Position numbers and translations under genes: made by a program. The notes under the pieces are model-generated. The model was given only the letters and a program-made list of their open reading frames with translations, was not told the origin of the DNA and did no database searches. This document shows, piece by piece, positions 43,979-52,642 of a DNA stretch of 52,642 bases. Each line of letters starts with the position of its first letter. Within the stretch, counting starts at the first letter, position 1. Source of the DNA: AC-32 sp049644305 (GTDB taxonomy: Bacteria > Actinomycetota > Thermoleophilia > Gaiellales > Gaiellaceae); NCBI GenBank assembly GCA_049644305.1, contig JBARRQ010000046.1:1-52642 (forward strand). Direction: 5' to 3'.

Positions 43979-45007
43979 TTGGCTCTCCTAGACGTCAAGG
44001 ACCTGCGCACGTCCTTCAACACCGACGACGGTGTGGTCAAGGCCGTCGACGGCGTCTCCTTCTCGATCGAAAAGGGACAAACGCTCGGAATCGTCGGCGA
44101 GTCGGGCTCCGGCAAGAGCGTCACCTGCCTGACGATCATGGGGCTGAATCCGAAACGGAACACGGTCTCGAGCGGGCAGGCGCTGTGGAAGGACAAGGAT
44201 CTGATCACCGCGAAGCCCGGCGAGTTGCGCGAGATTCGCGGGAACGAGATCTCGATGGTCTTCCAGGACCCGATGACCTCGCTGAACCCGGTCCACACGA
44301 TCGGGAAGCAGCTCGTCGAGGCGGTCCAGCTGCACCGGGACGTGACCAACCGTGTCGCGCGCGCCCGCGCGGTCGAGCTGCTGAAGGCGGTCGGGATCCC
44401 GCGCGCCGAGGGCCGGATCGACGACTATCCGCATCAGTTCTCCGGAGGCATGCGCCAGCGCGTGATGATCGCGATGGCGCTCATCAACGATCCGGACCTC
44501 CTGATCGCGGACGAGCCCACGACGGCACTGGATGTGACGACGCAGGCCCAGATCATCACGCTGATGAAGCGTCTGCAGGACGACTTCGGGAGCGCGATCA
44601 TCTTCATCACGCACGATCTCGGCGTCGTCGCGGAGACAGCTGACGACGTGCTTGTCATGTACGCGGCGAAGGTCGTCGAGCAGGCGACGGTCTACGACCT
44701 CTTCAGCCGGCCACGGCACCCGTACACGTGGGGCCTGATGGGTTCGCTCCCGCGGCTCGACGCGGACCTGGACCGGCTCATCCAGATCCCAGGCCAGCCG
44801 CCGTCGCTCCTTCGCCCGCCCTCAGGCTGCCGCTTCCATCCGCGCTGCCCTTACGTTATGGAGATCTGCAAGACGACCGAGCCCGAGCTCCTGCCGACCC
44901 AGACCGAGCGGGATGCGCCGCACCTACAGGCATGCCATCTCGACGAGGAGACGAAGGACCGCGAAGCAGCCAAGCTCCTCGAGGTGACCATGGCGGAGGC
45001 CGGCTAG
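43979..45007 (+). CDS. Dipeptide/oligopeptide ABC transporter ATPase (DppD/OppD family)
   Basis: 342 residues: Walker A GESGSGKS, Q-loop FQDPMTSLNP, ABC signature FSGGMRQR, Walker B LLIADEPTTALD and the H-loop THDLGV. The C-terminal extension contains SGCRFHPRCPYVMEICKTTEPE and a further ACHL, four Cys that can bind an iron-sulfur cluster in this family. The start is TTG 43979, since ALLDVKDLRTSF is the expected N-terminus and no ATG or GTG precedes it in frame. The next gene begins directly after the stop. Confidence 0.94.
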   Translation: MALLDVKDLRTSFNTDDGVVKAVDGVSFSIEKGQTLGIVGESGSGKSVTCLTIMGLNPKRNTVSSGQALWKDKDLITAKPGELREIRGNEISMVFQDPMTSLNPVHTIGKQLVEAVQLHRDVTNRVARARAVELLKAVGIPRAEGRIDDYPHQFSGGMRQRVMIAMALINDPDLLIADEPTTALDVTTQAQIITLMKRLQDDFGSAIIFITHDLGVVAETADDVLVMYAAKVVEQATVYDLFSRPRHPYTWGLMGSLPRLDADLDRLIQIPGQPPSLLRPPSGCRFHPRCPYVMEICKTTEPELLPTQTERDAPHLQACHLDEETKDREAAKLLEVTMAEAG

Positions 45008-46084
<1,077 letters not shown>

Positions 46085-46093
46085 CCGCTCCCG

Positions 46094-46462
46094 ATGGCCG
46101 CGGCGCTTCGCCGTCTCGCCCTCGTGGTTGTGCTGAGTATCGGCGTTACCGCTGGGGGCTCACTGCTGGTCGGCGTCCTCGCCGGAGCATCACTCGACCG
46201 CGCGCTGACGCTCGGCTTCTACCTGACGGGCAGCTTCCTGCTGCTGGGAGGCTTCTTCATCGGCAACCGTGGGCCCGCTCGGAGACGGTCGGGCGCAGAG
46301 AGTGAAATCGGCCCGTTTCCTCTGCTGGGGGAGCGGCGACTGCGCTGGGCCACCTTGCGCGAGCAGGACGAGACGATCAACACGTCGGCGCTTCTGGTGG
46401 GGCTCGGAATCCTTCTCATCCTCGTCGGATTCCTCGTCGACAGCCGCCATTCCGTGATCTAG
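46094..46462 (+). CDS. Small membrane protein of unknown function
   Basis: 122 residues with three hydrophobic helices (about 8-30, 36-56 and 97-114) and a charged loop between the second and third. No motif is recognised. It begins 9 bases after the transporter ATPase gene and may be co-transcribed, but a functional link is not shown. Confidence 0.75.
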   Translation: MAAALRRLALVVVLSIGVTAGGSLLVGVLAGASLDRALTLGFYLTGSFLLLGGFFIGNRGPARRRSGAESEIGPFPLLGERRLRWATLREQDETINTSALLVGLGILLILVGFLVDSRHSVI

Positions 46463-46534
46463 ACCTTCGTGCGCTTTCACCACGTTTAGGCACCGATTTC
46501 TCGGCTAACTTCTGGCTTAAGCCACCGTCACAGC

Positions 46535-46540
46535 TACTGT
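46535..46540 (+). promoter_or_regulatory. Candidate -10 element TACTGT for a leaderless anti-sigma-like gene
   Basis: TACTGT ends 7 bases before ATG 46548. The same hexamer recurs at 47037-47042 in front of the atpD leader. Confidence 0.45.
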
Positions 46541-46547
46541 GAGACCC

Positions 46548-47018
46548 ATGCACGGAGACTGTGAGCGCGCCCGGCAATGGGCGTCTGCCGACGTCGACGG
46601 CGAGCTGTCGCGTTTCGAGCAGGTTCTGCTCGAGGGCCATCTCGGCGACTGTGTGTCGTGCAGTGAGTTCCATGCCTCGATCGGAGGCCTGACCCGCACT
46701 CTCCGGGCTGTGCCTCTGGAGCTCGTCCCTGCGATCGAGATCGGCCGGATCCGGCGTCGGCTGAGCCTGCGGCTCGCTCCTGCGGCGGCGGCGATGGCTG
46801 TCGCTGTGGTCGGGTTCGGGAGCATCATGGCCTCGTCCGCGCTCCGGCCCGGATCGGTGGGGTCGCTGCAAAGCGCAGGCCCGAGCTCCGACGTCTCGTT
46901 TCCGGACACGATGAACCTTCGGACCTCGAAGGCACTCGTCTTTCGCGCGGCAAAGGAGCGCCTCGCGATCAGGCTGAGGGGCTCGCTCGGCGGCGGCCCG
47001 GTCCTGCAAGACCGGTAA
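46548..47018 (+). CDS. Anti-sigma-factor-like zinc-finger membrane protein
   Basis: 156 residues. HGDCERARQWASADVDGELSRFEQVLLEGHLGDCVSC matches the ZAS domain of anti-sigma factors, with the HXXXCXXC zinc motif in HLGDCVSC. A hydrophobic helix at about 77-97 follows, then a short external tail. Such proteins hold an ECF sigma factor at the membrane until a signal arrives. No sigma-factor gene is adjacent, so the partner is unknown. ATG 46548 is preferred over GTG 46539 because of the -10-like hexamer 7 bases away. Confidence 0.8.
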   Translation: MHGDCERARQWASADVDGELSRFEQVLLEGHLGDCVSCSEFHASIGGLTRTLRAVPLELVPAIEIGRIRRRLSLRLAPAAAAMAVAVVGFGSIMASSALRPGSVGSLQSAGPSSDVSFPDTMNLRTSKALVFRAAKERLAIRLRGSLGGGPVLQDR

Positions 47019-47227
47019 CGCCGGCCCTAGCGGCGATACTGTCTGAGTAGTGTTTCCGTCACTCATCACCTCGTACGTCTGAAGCCTCGACCACGCCACC
47101 CGGGTGGCGGCGCTGGAGAGGGCGAGTGCATTCCCGCAGGTGGAGCGGGAACGGTTCGGTAAACTCCGGCCGCTGAGGCGCTTGCGCCGCCCGCGCAGCC
47201 TCTTCACACGACGACTCCAGGAGACGC
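47019..47227 (+). promoter_or_regulatory. Structured leader of atpDC
   Basis: This 209-base gap starts with TACTGT (47037-47042), a possible -10 box. It then holds three hairpins: the palindrome CGCCACCC/GGGTGGCG (47094-47109), TTCCCGC/GCGGGAA with a 7-base loop (47131-47151), and GGCGC-TT-GCGCC (47178-47189). A leader of about 180 bases is unlike the leaderless genes nearby. It may set expression of beta and epsilon relative to the other subunits. Confidence 0.5.
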
Positions 47228-48736
47228 ATGGCTGACGACCAGACGCAAGACGGCGCCCGCAACGTGGGCAAGGTGATCGAGATCAAAGGGGTCGTCGTCG
47301 ACGTCGTCTTCACCGGAAGCCTGCCGGAGATCAACACTGCGCTCAGGATCACGGTCCCGGAGCGCGAGGGAAGGCCTGCCATCGAGATCGTGGCCGAGGT
47401 CCAGCAGCACCTTGGCGACGATCGCGTCCGCGCCGTTGCGATGGACTCGACGGACGGCATTCCCCGAGGTGTGGACGTGATCGATACAGGCGCGCCGATC
47501 CGCGTCCCTGTGGGCAAGGCCACCCTGGGCCGGATTTTCAACGTGCTCGGCGAGACCATCGACCACGTCGACCAGGAGGTCGAGGCCGATGACTTGTGGT
47601 CGATTCACCGTGACCCCCCGGAGTTCAAGGACCTGAGCCCGACCACCGAGATCTACGAGACCGGCCTGAAGGTCGTCGACCTGATCGCGCCTTACGTGAG
47701 GGGCGGCAAGGTCGGCCTCTTCGGCGGGGCCGGCGTCGGCAAGACCGTGCTGATCCAGGAGCTGATCCACAACATCGCGCGCGAGCACCAGGGGGTTTCT
47801 GTCTTCTGCGGTGTCGGCGAGCGCACGCGCGAGGGCAATGACATGTGGCTCGAGATGCAGGAATCGGGCGTTCTCTCCAGCGTCGCGCTCGTCTACGGGC
47901 AGATGAACGAGCCGCCCGGGGCGCGACTGCGCGTCGGCCTCTCCGGGTTGACGATGGCGGAGTACTTCCGCGACCAAGGCCAGGATGTTCTGCTCTTCAT
48001 CGACAACATCTTCCGCTTCGTCCAGGCGGGCTCCGAGGTCTCGGCACTGCTCGGGCGCATGCCGAGCGCGGTCGGCTACCAGCCGACGCTTGCGACCGAG
48101 ATGGGTCAGCTCCAGGAGCGGATCACCTCGACGCGCACGGGCTCCGTCACCTCCGTGCAGGCAATCTACGTCCCGGCCGACGACCTGACCGACCCGGCGC
48201 CGGCGAACACGTTCGCCCACCTCGACGCGACGACGGTGCTCTCGCGGGCGATCGTCGAGCAAGGGATCTACCCTGCCGTCGACCCGCTCGACTCCGTCTC
48301 GCGCGCGCTCCAGCCCGGAATCGTCTCGGACGAGCACTACGAGACGGCGACGCGCGTGCAGGAGATCCTCCAGCGCTACAAGGACCTGCAGGACATCATC
48401 GCGATCCTCGGGATCGACGAGCTCTCGGACGAGGACAAGGTGACGGTCGGCCGGGCCCGGCGCATCCAGCGGTTCCTCTCGCAGCCGAACTTCGTGGCCG
48501 AGCAGTTCACCGGGCAGGAAGGCCGCTACGTGAAGCTCGAAGACACGATCAACGGCTTTCGCGAGATCATCGAGGGCAAGCACGACGATCTTCCGGAGCA
48601 GGCGTTCTACATGGTCGGCACGATCGAGGAGGCCGTGGAGAAGGCCCGCAAGCTGGGCGGCGAGGAGGCTGCCGAGGAGCCAGAGCAGCCGGAGCAGCCC
48701 GAAGACATGCGCGAGCCCGAGCCGGCGGCCGTTTAG
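47228..48736 (+). CDS. atpD: ATP synthase subunit beta
   Basis: 502 residues. Walker A is GGAGVGKT (166-173), followed by GERTREGNDMW, LLFIDNIFRFVQAGSEVSALLGRMPSAVGYQPTL and the catalytic-site Glu in GERTRE. It forms the catalytic sites of F1. The C-terminus carries an extra acidic, Pro-rich tail of about 24 residues (EEAAEEPEQPEQPEDMREPEPAAV reduced to E/P/A). GGAG at 47219-47222 precedes the ATG. The gene is separated from atpG by a peptide transporter. Confidence 0.96.
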   Translation: MADDQTQDGARNVGKVIEIKGVVVDVVFTGSLPEINTALRITVPEREGRPAIEIVAEVQQHLGDDRVRAVAMDSTDGIPRGVDVIDTGAPIRVPVGKATLGRIFNVLGETIDHVDQEVEADDLWSIHRDPPEFKDLSPTTEIYETGLKVVDLIAPYVRGGKVGLFGGAGVGKTVLIQELIHNIAREHQGVSVFCGVGERTREGNDMWLEMQESGVLSSVALVYGQMNEPPGARLRVGLSGLTMAEYFRDQGQDVLLFIDNIFRFVQAGSEVSALLGRMPSAVGYQPTLATEMGQLQERITSTRTGSVTSVQAIYVPADDLTDPAPANTFAHLDATTVLSRAIVEQGIYPAVDPLDSVSRALQPGIVSDEHYETATRVQEILQRYKDLQDIIAILGIDELSDEDKVTVGRARRIQRFLSQPNFVAEQFTGQEGRYVKLEDTINGFREIIEGKHDDLPEQAFYMVGTIEEAVEKARKLGGEEAAEEPEQPEQPEDMREPEPAAV

Positions 48737-48742
48737 AACCAG

Positions 48743-49171
48743 GTGGCGGAAGGCCGCACCTTCAGTCTTTCCCTCGTCACGCCCGAGGGGCCGGCGTTCG
48801 AGGACGAGGTCGAGATGCTGGTCGTTCCCGGCGCGGACGGTGAGATCGGCGTGCTCGCGCGCCATGCCCCGCTCGTGGCACTGCTGAAGGCGGGCTCCAC
48901 GCGGATCTACCGCGACCGCGCCGGTGAGGACATTGTCGAGTTCGCGACCGGGCCGGGGTTCTTCAAGGTCGAGCAGGACCGGGCGCTCGCGCTCGTCGAC
49001 GACGCGGTCGAGGCGGGGAAGATCGACGACGCGCGTGCGCGCGAGCAGCTCGAAGAGGCGCGTGCAGAGCTGGAGCGTGCCGAGCGCGGCGAGTCTGACG
49101 CGGACCGCTGGCAGCTCGAGCAGCGGATCCGGCATGCGGAGAATCAGCTGGCGGTCAGCGGCCGTGCCTGA
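48743..49171 (+). CDS. atpC: ATP synthase subunit epsilon
   Basis: 142 residues: FSLSLVTPEGPAFEDEVEMLVVPGADGEIGVLARHAPLVALLKAG is the beta-sandwich domain, and the C-terminal half is a charged helical hairpin that can inhibit the rotor. GTG 48743 is 6 bases after atpD. Its stop overlaps the start of the next gene by 8 bases. Confidence 0.93.
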   Translation: MAEGRTFSLSLVTPEGPAFEDEVEMLVVPGADGEIGVLARHAPLVALLKAGSTRIYRDRAGEDIVEFATGPGFFKVEQDRALALVDDAVEAGKIDDARAREQLEEARAELERAERGESDADRWQLEQRIRHAENQLAVSGRA

Positions 49172-50078
49172 CCTGCAGGCGTTCGCGCCGGGGATCTATC
49201 CCCGCTCCGAAGAGCTCGTGCAGGCGACACGGGACCTCGACCGCGGCAGGACCACGGAGGAGGCCGTCGAGGCGCAGGTCGAGCGCGACCTCGCCGAGCT
49301 CGTCTCCGTCCAGCAGAGCGCGGGGCTTGATCTGCTGGCCGACGGGATGCTGCGCTGGCAGGACCACTTCCGCCCGCTCCTCGAGGCAGCGGACGGGCTC
49401 GAGACCGGCGCACTGACCCGCTTCCTCGACACGAACACGTTTTACCGTGCGCCGAAGGCCACGACGGCGACGCCGGGGCTTTCCTCGCCGCTCGGAGAGC
49501 AGTACGTGGCGCCGCTCCCGGGCCCGCGCCTCGTGACGCTGCCGTCGCCTTTCGCGCTCGCACAGGGCACGGGCGTCCCGCCGGAGGTGCTGGCGGAGCA
49601 GGTCCTGAAGCCGGCGCTGGAGACGATCGACGCCGAGCTCGTGGTGCTGGTTGAGCCGTTCTTCGCCCGCGAGGAGGCAGCAAGCCCGAGCGACCTCGAA
49701 GAAGCACTCGCAGCACTCGCCGGCGGTCCACCGCTCGCCCTCTGGCTGACATTCGGAGACGCGCGCCGGGTCCTCGAGGACGGGGCCGCCGAGTTGCCCG
49801 TCGACGGCCTCGGGATCGACTTCTACGCGACCCACCTCGAAGACCTTCCGGCGGGCTTCGACAAGCTGCTGCTCGCGGGTGTCGTCGACGCTCGAAGCTC
49901 GATCACGGAAGAGCCGCGTGAGATCGCCTCGTTCGTCGAGCGGCTCCGAGAACGCGGCGTGGAACGGATCGCTCTCGTTCCGAACGGCGATCTTCAGTAC
50001 GTTTCCGAGCCGATCGCGCGCGAGAAGCTGGCGCGCCTGGGCAAGGCCAAGACAGCGACCACGGATGCCGCCGCGTGA
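49164..50078 (+). CDS. MetE-fold protein lacking the zinc site
   Basis: 304 residues of the cobalamin-independent methionine synthase/uroporphyrinogen decarboxylase superfamily. GIYPRSEELVQATRDLDRGRTTEEAVEAQVERDLAELVSVQQSAGLDLLADGMLRW is the usual first part, and the C-terminus VALVPNGDLQYVSEPIAREKLARLGKA aligns with the region where MetE has PNCGL. The catalytic Cys there is Gly, and the HXC motif reads THLE, so zinc ligands are lost, as in the N-terminal half of full MetE. Its GTGA overlap with the next gene suggests the two are made together as halves of a split enzyme. Confidence 0.8.
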   Translation: MPDLQAFAPGIYPRSEELVQATRDLDRGRTTEEAVEAQVERDLAELVSVQQSAGLDLLADGMLRWQDHFRPLLEAADGLETGALTRFLDTNTFYRAPKATTATPGLSSPLGEQYVAPLPGPRLVTLPSPFALAQGTGVPPEVLAEQVLKPALETIDAELVVLVEPFFAREEAASPSDLEEALAALAGGPPLALWLTFGDARRVLEDGAAELPVDGLGIDFYATHLEDLPAGFDKLLLAGVVDARSSITEEPREIASFVERLRERGVERIALVPNGDLQYVSEPIAREKLARLGKAKTATTDAAA

Positions 50079-51244
50079 ATGACCCGAGATTTTTGACCCA
50101 CGAGATCGGATCGCTTGCGAAGCCACCTTGGCTCGTCAAGACGGCTCAGGGGCGCGAGCTCGGCGACAGCGACATCGAGCACGCGCGCGAGTGGGGGAAG
50201 CGCGTGGACGTCGAGGGTCACGAGGAGCTTGTCGAGGCGCTGGAGCGTGGCGGCCCCGATCCCGCGGAGGTCGCGCGCTGGTCCAGCCGCTACTGCGTGC
50301 GCCTGCAGGAGTCCGCCGGGCTCGACGTCATCTGGGACGGCGAGCAGCAACGCAGCGAGATGTATGCCTGGGCGATCGCGCACTCCAATGGCTTCGAGCC
50401 GCGCGGCACGGTGCGGAGCTTCGACAACAAGTACTACTCGAAGTCCGCGGCCGTCGGGCCGGTCGGCGTACGCGAGCCCTACCACAACGAGGAGTTCTCA
50501 TTCCTCCAGTCGGTCGCGAAGGCGCGCCTGAAGATCCCGATCACCGGCGCCTACACGCTCGCGGTCTGGTCCTACGACGAGCACCACACGCCGAACCAAG
50601 GCCGCCTCGGCGCCGGCTACGGGCGCAAGCAGGAGATCGAGGCCCGGCGTGAGCTGACCCTCGACATCGCGCGGAATCTGATCCGCCCGAATCTCGAGGC
50701 GCTCATCGCGCTCGGGGCCGACTGGATTCAGATCGACGAGCCCGGGGCCTCGACGGAAGCCGACGAGCTCGACCTGTTCGTCGAGAGCTTCAACGTCAGC
50801 GTCGAGGGGCTCGACTGCTTTTTCTCGACACACCTTTGCTTCTCGGACTACGACCTCTTCTTCCCGGCGATCGAAGGCATGATCGGCTGTCGCCAGTACT
50901 GCGTCGGCTTCGCCAACTACGACCGCCGAGAGCTGGGCACGTCCGGTGCCGACCGCCCCGGCTACGGGATCATCTCGAAGTTCCGGGATCTCCCGCACGA
51001 CCCGATTCTCGGGCTCGGCGTTCTCGACATCCACACCGACTTCATCGAGTCACCCGAGCTCGTGCGCGACCGGATCCTCTATGCGGTCGAGGTCTTCGGC
51101 GATCCGGCGCGGATTCACGTCTGCCCGGACTGCGGCCTTCGGACGCGCAGCTGGGAGGTCGCCTACGAGAAGCTGCGTGCGCTGGTCGAGGGCGTCCGCC
51201 TCGCGGAACAGGCGCTTACACGCGCACACGCATCCTCGGTCTAG
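50075..51244 (+). CDS. Core MetE-type methionine synthase-like protein
   Basis: 389 residues. IQIDEPG (218-223), THLCF with His253 and Cys255, and CPDCGLRTRSW with Cys353 are the catalytic-domain motifs of cobalamin-independent methionine synthase, where His, Cys, Glu and Cys bind zinc. The Glu position appears to be Gly278 in CVGFANYD, with Cys276 nearby, so the site may differ. The length is about half of full MetE, like the core-MetE proteins of archaea and some bacteria. It probably transfers a methyl group to homocysteine or another thiol; the methyl donor is unknown. Confidence 0.85.
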   Translation: MNDPRFLTHEIGSLAKPPWLVKTAQGRELGDSDIEHAREWGKRVDVEGHEELVEALERGGPDPAEVARWSSRYCVRLQESAGLDVIWDGEQQRSEMYAWAIAHSNGFEPRGTVRSFDNKYYSKSAAVGPVGVREPYHNEEFSFLQSVAKARLKIPITGAYTLAVWSYDEHHTPNQGRLGAGYGRKQEIEARRELTLDIARNLIRPNLEALIALGADWIQIDEPGASTEADELDLFVESFNVSVEGLDCFFSTHLCFSDYDLFFPAIEGMIGCRQYCVGFANYDRRELGTSGADRPGYGIISKFRDLPHDPILGLGVLDIHTDFIESPELVRDRILYAVEVFGDPARIHVCPDCGLRTRSWEVAYEKLRALVEGVRLAEQALTRAHASSV

Positions 51245-51273
51245 TCCCGCCGAAGAGTCGGCTATCCTGCTTC

Positions 51274-51299
51274 AGGCGAACGCCTCGACGGGCGTTTTC
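51274..51299 (+). terminator. Competing hairpins before the LCP gene
   Basis: AACGCC (51279-51284) pairs with GGCGTT (51291-51296) and runs into TTTT, which resembles an intrinsic terminator for the MetE-like operon. AGGCG-AA-CGCCT (51274-51285) is an alternative, mutually exclusive hairpin. Confidence 0.45.
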
Positions 51300-51311
51300 G
51301 CGTTTTCGCGC

Positions 51312-52642
51312 ATGAAGACGACGCTCAAGAGAGGAATGGGGCGAGGCGCCGAGGTCGACGGAAACGGCCGCGCGATTCTCCCACCCGGCGCGCTCTCGCC
51401 GGTGACGCTCTACCGGCAGTCGCCCCCGCCGCGGCCCGGGCTCGCCAAGGTGATCGGCAAGTTCTTCCTTTGGCTGATCGTCGTGCTGCTGATGCTTCTC
51501 TCCGGCCTCGTCGGTGGCTTCTACCTCTGGGCACACGAGGCCGCGGCGCAGCTCGGCTGCAAGTCGACCGACTGCAAGCGCACCCAGCAGCGGCTCGATG
51601 CGGTCAAGGACGTCCACCATCCCGCGATCGCTCTCGTGGTCGGCTACGACCACCGCGCCGGAGACGGAAACGCACCCTCACGCTCGGACACGATGATGCT
51701 GATCCGCGCGGACCCCGACACGAAGACGATCTCGCTGCTCTCGTTCCCACGGGACCTGATCGTCCCCATCTACTGCCCCTCGCGCACCGCCAGCGGAGCC
51801 CGCAGCGGCCCGGCGACCGTCTACGACCACGGGCGCATCAACAGCGCCTACGCCTTCTGCGGGGCGAGCGGCTCGCTCGAGACGGTCAAGCACCTCACCG
51901 GCCTGCCGGTCAACTACCTGATCAGCGTCAACTTCCTCGGTTTCATCGCCGTCGTGAACAAGCTGGGCGGCATCTGGCTGGACATCGACCGGCGCTACTA
52001 CAACAAGAACGTCGGCGGTGACACCAACTACGCGAACATCGACCTTCAACCCGGCTACCAGCTCATGACTGGCAAGCAGGCGCTCGACTTCGTCCGCTAC
52101 CGGCATACCGACTCCGACCTGTTCCGCCTCGCGCGTCAGCAGGAGTTCGTGAAGGCGATGCGCCAGCAAGTCGCCCGCTCCCTCGGGCCGACCAGCGTCG
52201 TTCAGATCGTGAACACGATCGCCCACCACCATTACGTCGAGATCGGCGGGCAGTTCGACTTGAGCACGATCTACAGCTACGCCAAGTTCGCCTACGGTCT
52301 CCCGTCCGGCCACGTGTTCCAGGTCAAGATCGCCGGAGTGAGCGGGTACAACGAGCTGTACGCCTCCTCGTCGAGCATCCAGACCGCCGTGCAGGCGTTC
52401 CTCAATCCCGACGTGGGGGCGTCTGCCACCGCGACGGCGGTCGCGCTGGGGCGCAAGCTCCACCGCCAGTTCACGCTGCCGCCCTCGAGGGTCACGCTCA
52501 CCGTGCTGAACGGGAACGGCCGAGCCGGGTCGGCTTCGAATGCGAGCTACCTGCTCAGCCAGAAGGGGTACAAGACCTTGCTCCCGCCGGGCAACCAGCA
52601 GGCGAATGCTCCGACGTGGAATTACTTCCACTCGAAGGTCTA
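51312..52642 (+). CDS. LytR-CpsA-Psr family protein, truncated by the window end
   Basis: 443 codons are visible from ATG 51312 with no stop before the window ends. A basic cytoplasmic N-terminus and one membrane helix (about 48-72) are followed by the LCP domain: RSDTMMLIRADPDTKTISLLSFPRDL, INSAYAF, GGIWLDID and RYRHTDSDLFRLARQQEF carry the Arg and Asp residues that hold the polyprenyl pyrophosphate. A C-terminal LytR_C domain starts at VTLTVLNGNGRAGSAS. LCP enzymes attach teichoic acid, arabinogalactan or similar glycopolymers to peptidoglycan outside the membrane. Confidence 0.93.
   Translation, partial: MKTTLKRGMGRGAEVDGNGRAILPPGALSPVTLYRQSPPPRPGLAKVIGKFFLWLIVVLLMLLSGLVGGFYLWAHEAAAQLGCKSTDCKRTQQRLDAVKDVHHPAIALVVGYDHRAGDGNAPSRSDTMMLIRADPDTKTISLLSFPRDLIVPIYCPSRTASGARSGPATVYDHGRINSAYAFCGASGSLETVKHLTGLPVNYLISVNFLGFIAVVNKLGGIWLDIDRRYYNKNVGGDTNYANIDLQPGYQLMTGKQALDFVRYRHTDSDLFRLARQQEFVKAMRQQVARSLGPTSVVQIVNTIAHHHYVEIGGQFDLSTIYSYAKFAYGLPSGHVFQVKIAGVSGYNELYASSSSIQTAVQAFLNPDVGASATATAVALGRKLHRQFTLPPSRVTLTVLNGNGRAGSASNASYLLSQKGYKTLLPPGNQQANAPTWNYFHSKV

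Overview
The window is uniformly high-GC with almost no spacer DNA. Gene order (rpmE, DUF1385, prfA, prmC, threonylcarbamoyl-AMP synthase, glyA, upp, WecA-type transferase, atp) points to an actinobacterial genome. The many starts without a Shine-Dalgarno sequence, TANNNT hexamers just upstream of start codons, a methylmalonyl-CoA mutase split into catalytic and B12 subunits, and a collagen-like surface protein suggest a deep-branching actinobacterium such as Thermoleophilia. The lineage is an inference; no rRNA gene or other decisive marker is present. I saw no tRNA, rRNA, CRISPR array, insertion sequence, integrase or phage gene. No stretch over 300 bases lacks a gene.

Region 1 (1-7.5 kb): the end of a thiolase gene, 3-hydroxyacyl-CoA dehydrogenase, an HD-GYP response regulator, a small lipoprotein, a Rieske oxygenase divergent from an acyl-CoA dehydrogenase, a PduO-type cobalamin adenosyltransferase, and two exported or anchored proteins of unknown function. 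Region 2 (7.5-9.9 kb): a membrane-anchored collagen-like protein with about 164 Gly-X-Y triplets. Region 3 (10-18.2 kb): a dense two-component cluster with an OmpR-type regulator, a NarL-type regulator, a 94-residue protein that is only a histidine-kinase dimerisation/phosphoacceptor domain, a CheY-like protein, a 1009-residue hybrid kinase, two more single receivers, a second kinase, and a secreted HEXXH protein. Region 4 (18.3-26 kb): split methylmalonyl-CoA mutase, enoyl-CoA hydratase, EtfB, EtfA and ETF-quinone oxidoreductase. Together with regions 1 and 4's cobalamin adenosyltransferase, thiolase and dehydrogenases, this looks like acyl-CoA (fatty or branched-chain acid) oxidation feeding electrons to quinone and propionyl units to succinyl-CoA.

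Region 5 (26-34.6 kb): a PLP dehydratase, ribosomal protein L31, DUF1385, RF1 and its methyltransferase, a hydrolase, tRNA threonylcarbamoylation, glycine hydroxymethyltransferase, uracil salvage, and a cell-envelope polyprenyl-phosphate sugar-1-phosphate transferase. Region 6 (34.7-49.2 kb): F1Fo-ATP synthase. Genes for a, c, b, delta, alpha and gamma lie together, but beta and epsilon are 7.3 kb further on. In between sit a complete dipeptide/oligopeptide ABC transporter, a small membrane protein and an orphan anti-sigma-like protein. Region 7 (49.2-52.6 kb): two adjacent MetE-fold proteins, one with most of the zinc-site residues and one without, and a LytR-CpsA-Psr protein cut by the window end.

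The points most worth following up are the kinase-less phosphoacceptor protein between two receivers, the transporter inside the ATP synthase locus and the structured atpD leader, the paired MetE-like proteins, an ETF-QO lacking one expected cluster cysteine, a leaderless-looking 22-codon ORF ending one base before the acyl-CoA dehydrogenase start, and a group of probable CTG start codons.
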